Positions 1 through 10,335 of a stretch of DNA of 64,000 nt are shown in pieces; positions within the stretch are counted from its first letter, which is position 1, and every line of letters begins with the position of its first letter. The stretch is taken from NCBI GenBank assembly GCA_013817245.1, contig JACDDA010000006.1, positions 1 through 64,000 on the forward strand, in the 5' to 3' direction. This stretch comes from Gammaproteobacteria bacterium (GTDB taxonomy: Bacteria; Pseudomonadota; Gammaproteobacteria; HTCC5015). Position numbers and translations under genes: made by a program. Under the pieces are notes generated by a model. That model saw nothing but the letters and a program-made list of their open reading frames with translations. It was not told where the DNA came from and searched no databases.

Positions 1-1916
1 TTTAGCTTTTCCCAGAAAAGTCTTGCGCCAAGTTCGGTCCAGTGATTTTGATCAAAATACATAAAATCTCCATCAACATAAAACTGACAGCCATCCAAAC
101 AAAAAACTTCATTCACATCAACATAAATAACATCTAAATCTTGCGACAAAAGCTTAAGGTGCTTTACATCAACAGACCTTATCAATTTGATATTATCAAG
201 AAAAGAATTCATGCCAACAAAAGACTTATATTCTTTCGTTATAACATTAATTGACACCCAGTCTGAGCCTAAAATAGGCTTAGGGCCGAAAAAAATAATT
301 TTAATATTTGGATTTACAGCTTTAATTTCTGCTAAATTTTTTCTATAGTTTTGAAGCTCGTTTAGCGATGCCAAATCCTTCATCCAATATGACGAGTATA
401 CAAGAATATCGGCGTTCTTTAAGTCCCGCGAAATCATTAGCTTATCAAATGCATTTTTGCAATATTTGGCGCTTTCTGAGTGCTCGCTCTTTGCAACATT
501 AAAAGCCGTGCAACGAGGATCGGTTTGATAAATTTTCACACCAATCCTATTGTCATTTCGTATAGATTTATATATATCGAACCCCTGACTATCTCCATAA
601 ACTAGAACTTTAATTGAAGCATCTTCAAAATTCTTTTCCAAGCTTCCTGCCCAATACTTAGCGCGCTCGACCTTAATAGCTTGCTCATCCATAACAATAT
701 TGGATTTATTTGGCTCGTACCTAAAAGCCAAGCCTCCTTTATTATATGTATAATAACCAAGACATCCTAAAACAATCATTAACATCAAGAGCAAAACTAT
801 CTTGGTTTTATTGTTCTTATTTAAACGCATAGGCATTTCAATAAACCTATATGTCAACCAAGCCAAAACTATGGATAAAATTACCGTGCTAATACGAAGC
901 GCCCGGCTAGGAGTCTCCCCCTCCACAATCCTAACAAAAGACAGTAATGGCCAATGCCATAAATACAAGGGGAAACTTATTAGCCCAAACCAAACCATCA
1001 ATCGATTGGATAACACCGTACTATTAAACCAAGCTTGGGGCCCTGCAAAAATAATAAATACCGCCCCCAGCACAGGTATAACAGCCCAAGCGCCAGGAAA
1101 ATTTAAATTTTTATTGATGAAAAAAAATCCGCAAAAAAGCAAAAACACACCAAGAAAAGAAAATGAATTAGAAAGAATTTTTTTATAGAACCCTTCTTTC
1201 TCAGATGCAATAGAGGAAAACAGCTCGTTCATTTCAACCGAACTAAAACTAACTTTTTTATAAATATTAAACCACGCCAATAAACTACCGCATAACAATT
1301 CCCAAAACCGAGTCTGCGGAAAATAAAAAGTCGCTATACTATTCTCATTCACACCCTGAAGATTAAGATAAAATGATAGGCACGCAAAAATTATTGAGGT
1401 AATTAAAAGGCTAAATTTACTTTTCCATGCAATCCACAACAACAAGGGCCATACAATATAAAACTGCTCTTCAATTGCCAAGCTCCACAAATGCAATAGT
1501 GGTTTCGTTTCAGCAGAGTTATCAAAATAATTAGCTTCATTCCACAAGACAACATTAGAAACAAAACTCGCGCCAGCAGCAACATGCTTGCCTAGCTGTT
1601 TATATTCTTCAGCAATTAATATAAACCACCCAATAGCATAACTTGCAATTAATATCATTATAAGAGAAGGAAAAATACGCTTGATGCGTCGCGTATAAAA
1701 CTCTAGGAAACTGAACATTCCCTTGTCTAAATTTTCGAAAATAATTGTTGAAATTAGATATCCCGATATAACAAAAAAAATATCAACGCCTGTAAAACCG
1801 CCCTTAACCCAATCAGGAAAAGCGTGGAAAGCAACAACTGAAAGAATCGCGACTGCCCTTAAACCATCTATATCAGAACGATATTTTGGAGAGCTGTAAG
1901 TCAAAGAATACGACAT
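1..1916 (-). CDS. OafA/YrhL-type O-acyltransferase with C-terminal SGNH domain (3' end outside window)
   Basis: Reading leftwards from an ATG at 1916 there is one uninterrupted frame to base 1, about 638 residues, which is nearly the full length usual for this family. The N-terminal half is a multi-pass acyltransferase-3 domain: it opens with YRSDIDGLRAVAILSVVAFH and GVDIFFVISGYLIS, the family's R-(X)10-H region. The C-terminal part is a periplasmic SGNH esterase-like domain with the nucleophile motif YGDSQG (codons near 440) and the catalytic Asp/His pair in FDQNHWTELGA at the very end. Such proteins transfer acetyl or other acyl groups to O-antigen or other envelope glycans; the acceptor here is unknown. 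The gene is markedly more AT-rich than its neighbours, which suggests horizontal acquisition, as is common for surface-glycan genes. The last few codons and stop lie off the window. Confidence 0.9.
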   Translation of the reverse strand, partial: MSYSLTYSSPKYRSDIDGLRAVAILSVVAFHAFPDWVKGGFTGVDIFFVISGYLISTIIFENLDKGMFSFLEFYTRRIKRIFPSLIMILIASYAIGWFILIAEEYKQLGKHVAAGASFVSNVVLWNEANYFDNSAETKPLLHLWSLAIEEQFYIVWPLLLWIAWKSKFSLLITSIIFACLSFYLNLQGVNENSIATFYFPQTRFWELLCGSLLAWFNIYKKVSFSSVEMNELFSSIASEKEGFYKKILSNSFSFLGVFLLFCGFFFINKNLNFPGAWAVIPVLGAVFIIFAGPQAWFNSTVLSNRLMVWFGLISFPLYLWHWPLLSFVRIVEGETPSRALRISTVILSIVLAWLTYRFIEMPMRLNKNNKTKIVLLLMLMIVLGCLGYYTYNKGGLAFRYEPNKSNIVMDEQAIKVERAKYWAGSLEKNFEDASIKVLVYGDSQGFDIYKSIRNDNRIGVKIYQTDPRCTAFNVAKSEHSESAKYCKNAFDKLMISRDLKNADILVYSSYWMKDLASLNELQNYRKNLAEIKAVNPNIKIIFFGPKPILGSDWVSINVITKEYKSFVGMNSFLDNIKLIRSVDVKHLKLLSQDLDVIYVDVNEVFCLDGCQFYVDGDFMYFDQNHWTELGARLFWEKL

Positions 1917-2031
1917 TAAAAAACCAACCTAAAATTTATGGATTTAAACATTACACCCTCTCTTTTTTCTTAAACAAAATCTAATTCATCATACAAAACC
2001 AATAATTATTAATAAAAACAATTTTCCACTT

Positions 2032-3609
2032 TTACTCCCACTCAATCGTCGCGGGTGGTTTGCCCGATATGTCATACACCACACGTGAAATGCCATCGAC
2101 TTCATTGATGATACGACGCGAGGCTTCATCTAATAATTCATACGGCAGATGCGCCCAATGTGCTGTCATGAAATCTACAGTTTGTACTGCACGTAAACTG
2201 ACGACGTAATCATATTTGCGGCCATCGCCCATGACGCCGACTGATTTTACGGGCAAAAATACAGTGAAGGCTTGTGAGACTTTTTCGTACCAGCCGGTTT
2301 CGCGCAGGATGCTGATAAAAATATCATCCGCTTTGCGCAATACATCGGCGTATTCTTTTTTTACTTCGCCCAAGATGCGCACGCCGAGACCAGGCCCGGG
2401 GAATGGGTGGCGATAGACCATTTCATAAGGTAAGCCAAGTTCTAAACCCACTTTGCGTACTTCGTCTTTAAATAATTCGCGTAACGGTTCGATGAGTTTT
2501 AATTTCATATCAGCAGGCAGGCCGCCGACGTTATGATGCGATTTGATGACGTGCGCTTTGCCAGTTTTTGAACCAGCAGATTCGATCACGTCTGGATAAA
2601 TAGTGCCTTGTGCTAACCACTGGGCATTTTGTATTTTGCGCGATTCTTCTTCAAAAATTCTGATAAACAATGTGCCGATGACTTTGCGTTTTGCTTCAGG
2701 ATCGCTAACACCTTTTAAGCCATCTAAGAAACGTTGTTCTGCGTCGACGCGAATAACGCGGATGCCCATGTGTTTAGCAAACGTGGCCATCACTTGATCG
2801 CCTTCGTTTAAACGCAATAAGCCATTATCAACAAATACACAGGTGAGTTGGTCGCCAATGGCTTTGTGTAATAAGGCCGCGACCACAGATGAATCTACGC
2901 CACCGGATAAACCCAGTATCACGGGATCTTTGCCGACTTGTGCGCGCACGCTTTCGATATTCGCATCAATAATATTACTGGCGGTCCATTGCGCGGAACA
3001 AAAACAAATTTCGCGCACGAAGCGTTCGATGATGCGTTGACCTTGCAAGGTGTGCGTAACTTCAGGATGAAATTGTAAACCGTAAAAACCACGGCCTTCA
3101 TCGGCCATGCCGGCAATCGGTGCGCTGCTGGTGCTCGCAATAATTTTAAAATTTTCGGGGAGCTTGGTGACTTTGTCACCGTGACTCATCCACACATCTA
3201 AGGTTGCGCTGCCATCTGCGTGCGTTTTATCTTCGATGCTGTGCAACAAGCGTGAGTGTTCATTAATTTTTACTTCGGCATATCCAAATTCGCGTTGACC
3301 TGACGCTGATACTTGACCGCCTAATTGTGCGGCCATGGTTTGCATGCCGTAACAAATACCTAACACGGGCACGCCTAATTCAAACACGATATTTGGTGCG
3401 CGAAATTCTGCGTTTAAATTAACGGATTCGGGGCCACCCGATAAAATAATGCCGTTAGGTTTAAAGGCTTTGATAGCATCGCTGCTGCAATCAAACGCAT
3501 AAATTTCTGAATACACGCCAACTTCGCGCACACGCCGTGCGATAAGCTGGGTGTATTGCGAACCGAAATCCAGAATGAGAATTTTCTGGGCATGAATATC
3601 ACGACTCAT
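2032..3609 (-). CDS. guaA: GMP synthase (glutamine-hydrolysing)
   Basis: Converts XMP to GMP using glutamine and ATP, the last step of guanine nucleotide synthesis in the cytoplasm. At 525 residues it has the usual bacterial length. The N-terminal class I glutaminase domain shows the nucleophile cysteine in [12 protein letters not shown] and the catalytic His-Glu in [10 protein letters not shown]. The central ATP pyrophosphatase domain has the PP-loop [15 protein letters not shown], and the C-terminal dimerisation domain ends in KPPATIEWE, as in other GuaA proteins. It lies 31 bp downstream of guaB on the same strand, so the two form the standard guaBA operon. The intergenic stretch between its stop and the acyltransferase gene is AT-rich and shows no clear terminator. 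Confidence 0.98.
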   Translation of the reverse strand: MSRDIHAQKILILDFGSQYTQLIARRVREVGVYSEIYAFDCSSDAIKAFKPNGIILSGGPESVNLNAEFRAPNIVFELGVPVLGICYGMQTMAAQLGGQVSASGQREFGYAEVKINEHSRLLHSIEDKTHADGSATLDVWMSHGDKVTKLPENFKIIASTSSAPIAGMADEGRGFYGLQFHPEVTHTLQGQRIIERFVREICFCSAQWTASNIIDANIESVRAQVGKDPVILGLSGGVDSSVVAALLHKAIGDQLTCVFVDNGLLRLNEGDQVMATFAKHMGIRVIRVDAEQRFLDGLKGVSDPEAKRKVIGTLFIRIFEEESRKIQNAQWLAQGTIYPDVIESAGSKTGKAHVIKSHHNVGGLPADMKLKLIEPLRELFKDEVRKVGLELGLPYEMVYRHPFPGPGLGVRILGEVKKEYADVLRKADDIFISILRETGWYEKVSQAFTVFLPVKSVGVMGDGRKYDYVVSLRAVQTVDFMTAHWAHLPYELLDEASRRIINEVDGISRVVYDISGKPPATIEWE

Positions 3610-3640
3610 TTTATTTTTTTATCCAGCAACAGCGCAGTGA

Positions 3641-5181
<1,541 letters not shown>

Positions 5182-5243
5182 GCGCATATACTAGCGCCTG
5201 CGAATTTATCCTGACGCGGTCACAGCTGGAAAACCACACTCTC

Positions 5244-6614
5244 ATGAACGAAATATCCTCCAACACATTTGGCAACGCCCCACGCGACACCGTTTATAGC
5301 GTTTCCGAGCTAAATCAAGCGGTGAATCAGCTGTTGACCCAGGCTTTGCCGCTGGTGTGGGTGGAAGGTGAAATTTCCAATTTGGCGCGGCCTGGCTCCG
5401 GTCATTGGTATTTTTCGCTAAAAGACGCCGACGCGCAGGTCAAAGCGGCGATGTTTCGCAACCGCAATATGTATTGCCGCCATGTGCCGGAAAATGGCCA
5501 ACGCGTGCGAATTCGGGCGCGCGTAGGTTTGTATGAACCGCGCGGGGAATATCAGCTGGTGGCCGAACACATGGAAACCGCTGGCGAAGGCGATTTGCAA
5601 CACGCCTTTGAACGCTTAAAACAACAACTGGCGACCGAAGGTTTATTCAACCCCGATAACAAACTGGAAATTCCCGTTAGCCCGCGTTGCGTGGGAGTTA
5701 TCACCTCGCCCACCGGCGCGGCCATTCGTGACGTATTAAGCGTCTTAAAACGCCGCTGTCCGTTGCTGGAAGTCATCATCTATCCGGTGGTTGTGCAAGG
5801 CGCAGAAGCGCCAGGCAGTATCGCCCGCGCCTTAACTATTGCCGCCTCTCGCGATGAATGCGAGGTTTTATTATTAGTCCGCGGCGGTGGCTCATTAGAA
5901 GACTTGCAGGCGTTTAACACCGAAGTAGTCGCCCGCACCCTCGCCGCCTGCCCGATTCCGGTGGTAAGTGGCGTGGGGCATGAAACCGATTTTACGATTG
6001 CGGATTTTGTGGCGGATTTACGCGCTGCCACGCCCTCAGCTGCTGCTGAATTGGTGAGCCCGAATAGCGCGGTATGGTTACGGGATTTACGCAATCTGCG
6101 TTTACGCTTAGCCGAGGCCTTAGATACGCAACTATATGATCAGCAACGGGAATTGCAGTATTTGCAACGTCGTTTAGGCGTGCAACATCCCGAACAACGC
6201 TTAGCTCGACATCAACAACGCATGGATGATCTACAGCAACGACTCCAACGGGTACGCCTGCAAATCATGCAACGCGCACAGCTGCAGGTACAGCATTTAC
6301 ACAATCGCCTGCAACAACAAGCGCCCGCCAACCGTTTACAACAACATCGCTTGCGACTCGCTAACAGTTATGAACGTTTACAATTTCGCATACGTCACTA
6401 TTTACAGCAGCAACAGCAACAACTCGCTTTGTTAAATCGCAGTTTAAACAGCATCAGTCCTTTAAAAACACTGGAACGAGGTTATGCGATTGTGACGGAT
6501 CCGTTACAAAATCGTACGGTGCAAGACGCACAACAAACGCATGCACAACAACAGCTGCGCATTCGTTTAGCCCGTGGTGAACTGCAAGTGCGTGTGGAAA
6601 AAAACAGCGATTAA
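5244..6614 (+). CDS. xseA: Exodeoxyribonuclease VII large subunit
   Basis: Large subunit of the XseA/XseB nuclease that degrades single-stranded DNA to short oligonucleotides. I chose the ATG at 5244 (MNEISSNTFG), giving 456 residues, the same length as E. coli XseA; the frame is open further upstream to 5175 but that part looks unrelated. The N-terminal OB fold contains WVEGEISNLARPGSGHWYFSLKD, and the catalytic region has GVITSPTGAAIRD, RGGGSLEDLQAFN and SGVGHETDFTIADFVADLRA with ATPSAAAELVSP. The C-terminal third is an extremely Gln/Arg/Leu-rich helical segment, as expected for the long coiled coil that carries the small subunits. xseB is not next to it. Divergent from guaBA, a common arrangement. 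Confidence 0.96.
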   Translation: MNEISSNTFGNAPRDTVYSVSELNQAVNQLLTQALPLVWVEGEISNLARPGSGHWYFSLKDADAQVKAAMFRNRNMYCRHVPENGQRVRIRARVGLYEPRGEYQLVAEHMETAGEGDLQHAFERLKQQLATEGLFNPDNKLEIPVSPRCVGVITSPTGAAIRDVLSVLKRRCPLLEVIIYPVVVQGAEAPGSIARALTIAASRDECEVLLLVRGGGSLEDLQAFNTEVVARTLAACPIPVVSGVGHETDFTIADFVADLRAATPSAAAELVSPNSAVWLRDLRNLRLRLAEALDTQLYDQQRELQYLQRRLGVQHPEQRLARHQQRMDDLQQRLQRVRLQIMQRAQLQVQHLHNRLQQQAPANRLQQHRLRLANSYERLQFRIRHYLQQQQQQLALLNRSLNSISPLKTLERGYAIVTDPLQNRTVQDAQQTHAQQQLRIRLARGELQVRVEKNSD

Positions 6615-6756
6615 ATACAAGACCGCGTCTAGCCCACGCATAGCACACTAGTTAATTATGCGAAACGACCGCGCCAAGACCACTAGGCTATTGAACCCAA
6701 CCGATGATTGCGCTCTAATAGCCACCCTTTTTTGCAAATCTGGACAGGGTTAGGAC

Positions 6757-7524
6757 ATGGCAGCCAAAAAGAAACCGGTGAAAAAAACCACCGCCAAAAC
6801 GACCCCCGTGAAAAAAACTGCGGTTACTAAAAAAGTGGCAGCGCCTAAAGCGGCCGCCAAACCTGTGAGCAAAAAAACGCCCGCTAAAATTACAGCCAAG
6901 CCCACTGCGAAAACGGCAAAACCCGTCGCTAAGCCGGTGGCACAAAAAGTCGCGCCTATTAAAATAGCGCCCACTCCCATTGCAACCCAAAAGAAACCTA
7001 GCGTGAGCAAAGACACTATCGCGACCACCAAAACTGTTGAAAAGAAACCATCTGCTACTAGTTCCGTTAAGCGCAAAACCGGCGCACGTGCGAATGGCTC
7101 TAACGATGTTTCACAATTAATCGACTTCACTCCTTATGAAATCAAAAAGGGTGAAGACTATATGAACAAAACTCAGTACGAACATTTCCGTCAAATTTTA
7201 TTGAATTGGCAACGTAGCTTAATGGAAGAAGTAGATCGCACAGTGGGTCACATGAAAGATGACGCGATGAATTTTCCGGATCCCAATGATCGCGCTACTC
7301 AAGAAGAAGAATTTAGTTTGGAATTACGCGCACGTGATCGTGAACGTAAATTAATTAAAAAAATTGAAGAGTCTATAACCGCCATCAATAGTGAAGAATA
7401 TGGTTATTGCAACGCCTGCGGCATCGAAATCGGTATACGTCGTTTGGAAGCACGACCAACCGCAAGCATGTGTATTGATTGCAAAACGTTAGACGAAATG
7501 AAAGAAAAACAAACACGCGCTTAA
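6757..7524 (+). CDS. dksA: DksA transcription factor with long Lys/Ala/Pro-rich N-terminal tail
   Basis: DksA binds the RNA polymerase secondary channel and, with ppGpp, controls rRNA, tRNA and amino-acid genes. The core starts at about residue 136 (MNKTQYEHFR) and is very close to E. coli DksA: coiled-coil tip FPDPNDRATQ with the DxxDxA residues, then EEEFSLELRARDRERKLIKKI, and a four-cysteine zinc site at C218, C221, C239 and C242. The first ~118 residues are a low-complexity Lys/Ala/Thr/Pro tail resembling histone H1 C-termini. The ATG at 6757 follows TTAGGAC, and the tail stays open and in frame, so I favour the long form; an internal start at 7162 would give a plain DksA. Extended DksA proteins of this type occur in Xanthomonadales. 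gluQ follows, the classic dksA-gluQ pair. Confidence 0.95.
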   Translation: MAAKKKPVKKTTAKTTPVKKTAVTKKVAAPKAAAKPVSKKTPAKITAKPTAKTAKPVAKPVAQKVAPIKIAPTPIATQKKPSVSKDTIATTKTVEKKPSATSSVKRKTGARANGSNDVSQLIDFTPYEIKKGEDYMNKTQYEHFRQILLNWQRSLMEEVDRTVGHMKDDAMNFPDPNDRATQEEEFSLELRARDRERKLIKKIEESITAINSEEYGYCNACGIEIGIRRLEARPTASMCIDCKTLDEMKEKQTRA

Positions 7525-7534
7525 ATCTTAAACC

Positions 7535-7564
7535 TGCATCATGCGTTTTAAAGCGCATGATGCA
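7535..7564 (+). terminator. Hairpin after dksA
   Basis: An 11-bp perfect stem (TGCATCATGCG / CGCATGATGCA) around an 8-nt loop begins 10 bases after the dksA stop codon. The following TCTTAGTTCTTTCC is only moderately T-rich, so it may be a partial terminator that reduces read-through into gluQ. In E. coli gluQ expression is limited by a terminator between dksA and gluQ. Confidence 0.7.
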
Positions 7565-7611
7565 TCTTAGTTCTTTCCCTGCTGCATTTAACTCATTCCT
7601 CGGCGCAACGT

Positions 7612-8490
7612 ATGTACATCGGACGTTTTGCTCCTACTCCCAGCGGCCCTCTTCATTTTGGTTCTTTGATTACCGCCGTAGCGAGTTATTTAGACGCTAA
7701 AGCACAAGGCGGACAATGGTTAGTGCGGATCGAAGATATAGACACGCCACGGGTTATGCGCGGCGCGGCCGATGATATTTTACGCACCTTAGAAAGGTTT
7801 GGTTTGCACTGGGATGGAACCGTCATTTATCAAAGCCAACGACTAGATGTTTATCGTAATGCATTAAATCAATTAGCCGCACACAGCTATCCCTGTAGTT
7901 GTTCACGTCAAGAGTTACATGACCATTGTAAAATGGGACGTTATGGCCCTATTTACTCGGGCACATGTCGCACCCAAGCCCAACATCCAGCCCGCGAAAT
8001 GGCGATACGTTTGCGCACGCACAATACCGCTATTTATTGTAGCGATGCAATTCAAGACGCTTATGCGCAATGTTTAGAAAGTGAGATCGGTGATTTTAAT
8101 TTATTGCGCCGCGATGGTTATTACAGTTATCACTTAGCCGTGGTCGTTGATGATGCCGCGCAACATATTAGTCATGTTGTACGCGGTTATGATTTATTAG
8201 ATTCAACTCCACGACAAATTTATTTACAGCAATGTTTAGGCTATAACACACCACACTACGCACATGTGCCGATTGCACTCGATGAGCAAGGTCAAAAATT
8301 GAGCAAACAAAATCATGCGGCGGCACTTAACAATAAACATATTTTGCAACAATTATTAGCTGCGTTGGTTTTTTTAGGCCAACCTACAATAGAATTTAAT
8401 ACACCCAAAAGCATCTTAGAAAATGCTATTAAATCTTGGCGCATAGCGACTGTGCCGCAACGCACACAAATGATGCCTATTAAATACTAA
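7612..8490 (+). CDS. gluQ: Glutamyl-Q tRNA(Asp) synthetase
   Basis: Attaches glutamate to the queuosine base at position 34 of tRNA(Asp); it is a truncated glutamyl-tRNA synthetase lacking the anticodon-binding domain. The 292-residue length fits. The HIGH-like motif is in FAPTPSGPLHFGSLITAV, the KMSKS-like motif in DEQGQKLSKQNHA, and a zinc-binding cluster is visible (PCSCSRQ..., then Y and C in YSGTCR). Also called YadB or GluQRS. It follows dksA after a hairpin. The presence of queH at 59.9 kb shows that the organism makes queuosine, the substrate of this enzyme. Confidence 0.95.
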   Translation: MYIGRFAPTPSGPLHFGSLITAVASYLDAKAQGGQWLVRIEDIDTPRVMRGAADDILRTLERFGLHWDGTVIYQSQRLDVYRNALNQLAAHSYPCSCSRQELHDHCKMGRYGPIYSGTCRTQAQHPAREMAIRLRTHNTAIYCSDAIQDAYAQCLESEIGDFNLLRRDGYYSYHLAVVVDDAAQHISHVVRGYDLLDSTPRQIYLQQCLGYNTPHYAHVPIALDEQGQKLSKQNHAAALNNKHILQQLLAALVFLGQPTIEFNTPKSILENAIKSWRIATVPQRTQMMPIKY

Positions 8491-8631
8491 TTCAAATAAT
8501 TGACTTGCGCCTAGCGTCTACGCAACAGATAATAGATCTATAGTTGGCTTGTAATTTTTTACCGTTATTTGCAGCAGTATTTTTTGCGATTATTATTTAA
8601 ATAACATTTGATCAACAAGGATATTGTCCTC

Positions 8632-9258
8632 ATGAAACCCATACGCCTAATGCATCGTTTATTATCGCCTTTATTAAAATTCGCATTAATATTCGGCAGC
8701 TTATTGTTTTTAAATGCCTGCACACACGCATTAAAGCCAGTTGTGTTATATGACGACAACATTGCCTTTGATCAATATAAAAGTTTTGCATGGGCTTCAG
8801 ATAAGCCTTATAGCGTGGCTACCGACTCTACCACTACCATGAGCCCGATGTTGCTCAAAAAAATTCAAAATAGTATCGAAGAAAAATTAATAGCGAAGGG
8901 TTATGCCAAAACTAACACGGAAGCCAATCCTGCCATAATAGTGTCGTTTACTGTGGGCTCACGCGATAAAATTCAGATCGATACTTATCCTAACGGGTTT
9001 TTTTATGGCGCACGTAGTTCTCGTAATCGTAGCGGTAGCGGTTATGGTTTTTGGGGGAATAATATTGTAGATGCTTACAGTTATCGCGAAGGTACTTTAA
9101 CCATTGATATATTTGACGCGCAAAGCAAAGAACCTATTTGGAGCGGTGCTGTTTCAAAAAAATTATATGGCGATGTGCAAAACAGAGCTGATGCAATTAT
9201 TAACGATGTAGTGAATACTATTTTAACGCCATTTCCACCTCAACCTAAAACCAAATAA
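8632..9258 (+). CDS. DUF4136-family lipoprotein
   Basis: About 208 residues from the ATG at 8632 (MKPIRLMHRL); an in-frame TTG at 8608 and an ATG at 8650 are alternatives. A hydrophobic signal segment ends in the lipobox LNAC (cleavage before Cys), so the mature protein should be lipid-anchored. After the signal come FDQYKSFAW and a C-terminal region with GTLTIDIFDAQSKEPIWSG and NDVVNTILTPFPP, which match the DUF4136 pattern of a small periplasmic or outer-membrane domain. Function of the family is not established. It sits between gluQ and rlmM on the same strand, with 10 bp to rlmM, so it is probably co-transcribed with the latter. Confidence 0.8.
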   Translation: MKPIRLMHRLLSPLLKFALIFGSLLFLNACTHALKPVVLYDDNIAFDQYKSFAWASDKPYSVATDSTTTMSPMLLKKIQNSIEEKLIAKGYAKTNTEANPAIIVSFTVGSRDKIQIDTYPNGFFYGARSSRNRSGSGYGFWGNNIVDAYSYREGTLTIDIFDAQSKEPIWSGAVSKKLYGDVQNRADAIINDVVNTILTPFPPQPKTK

Positions 9259-9268
9259 GTTAACTCCC

Positions 9269-10321
9269 TTGAATCATCATTTATTTCTACACTGCCGCGC
9301 AGGCTTCGAAAAAGAATGCGCGGCAGAAATCACTGAACTTGCTGCGGGTCATAATATTAATGGTTACGCCAAAACCAGTGACAACCAAGCCTATGTATTA
9401 TTCATCATCAATAGTGCAGCTGATGGCATCACGCTATTAGAAAAATTACCTTTCACTAAAGTATGTTTTACGCGTCAATGGTTTGTAGGCTTGCATCAAG
9501 CCACTGAATTATTAGTCACAGATCGCGTCAGCAGCATCTTAGCGATTGCAGAACAATTGCCCGCCGTTAATGAAGTGTTTGTAGAAACGTTTGACACGAA
9601 TGATGGCAAAGAATTATCCACACTCGCTCGCAAACTCAACGGTCCTATTTTAGGTGCATTGCAAAAAACCGCTAACTGGCAAAGCAATGCGCTGTATCGT
9701 TTACACGTAGTGCTTATTAATGGCACCAGCGCTTGGATAGGTGTGAGTTTGCGCGACAATAGCAGTGAATGGCCGATGGGCATTCCGCGTTTACGTTTAG
9801 CTCATGCCGCGCCTAGTCGATCCGCCTTAAAACTTGAAGAAGCCTGGCATTTATTTATACCGGATAAAGAACGCACACGCCGTTTGAGTGCAAAACATCG
9901 TGCTGTTGATTTAGGTGCTGCGCCAGGCGGTTGGTCATGGCAATTAACGCAACTGGGCATGCATGTGATCGCGGTTGATAACGGCCCTTTGCAAGCCGCG
10001 TTATTAGAAAGCGGTAAAGTTATTCATATACGTCACGATGCATTTCGTTTTCAACCCGAAAAACCTGTGCATTGGTTAGTCTGCGACATGGTTGAACAAC
10101 CTAATCGCGTGGCAGAGTTGATGGCACAATGGTTTGTTAATCAATGGTGTCAAGAAGCTATCTTTAATTTAAAATTACCGATGAAAAAACGTTACCTTGC
10201 ATTGCAAGATGCACTCGAACGAATTCATCGCATTACTCGGACGGCGCGTTTACGTTTAGAGATAAATTACAAACAGCTGTATCACGATCGTGAAGAAGTC
10301 ACCGTCTACGCCCGTTATTAA
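9269..10321 (+). CDS. rlmM: 23S rRNA 2'-O-ribose methyltransferase RlmM (C2498)
   Basis: Methylates the ribose of C2498 in 23S rRNA using S-adenosylmethionine. The start is a TTG at 9269, chosen because the sequence from there ([20 protein letters not shown]) aligns with the conserved N-terminus of E. coli RlmM and no ATG or GTG fits. The C-terminal Rossmann-like domain has the SAM motif [18 protein letters not shown] and [10 protein letters not shown], with lysines in [10 protein letters not shown]. 350 residues, the usual size. Located 14 bp before acs. Confidence 0.95.
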   Translation: MNHHLFLHCRAGFEKECAAEITELAAGHNINGYAKTSDNQAYVLFIINSAADGITLLEKLPFTKVCFTRQWFVGLHQATELLVTDRVSSILAIAEQLPAVNEVFVETFDTNDGKELSTLARKLNGPILGALQKTANWQSNALYRLHVVLINGTSAWIGVSLRDNSSEWPMGIPRLRLAHAAPSRSALKLEEAWHLFIPDKERTRRLSAKHRAVDLGAAPGGWSWQLTQLGMHVIAVDNGPLQAALLESGKVIHIRHDAFRFQPEKPVHWLVCDMVEQPNRVAELMAQWFVNQWCQEAIFNLKLPMKKRYLALQDALERIHRITRTARLRLEINYKQLYHDREEVTVYARY

Positions 10322-10335
10322 CACAAGGGAACAAT

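Noticed and set aside
802-1188. 128-codon rightward frame antisense to the acyltransferase
   Set aside because: It is the complement of clearly conserved acyltransferase coding sequence.
5780-6094. 104-codon leftward frame inside xseA
   Set aside because: It lies opposite the conserved XseA catalytic region and is only a shadow frame.
6750-7130. 126-codon leftward frame antisense to the dksA tail
   Set aside because: It is the mirror image of the Lys/Ala-rich coding sequence (giving Phe/Ala/Val/Gly) and has no independent support.
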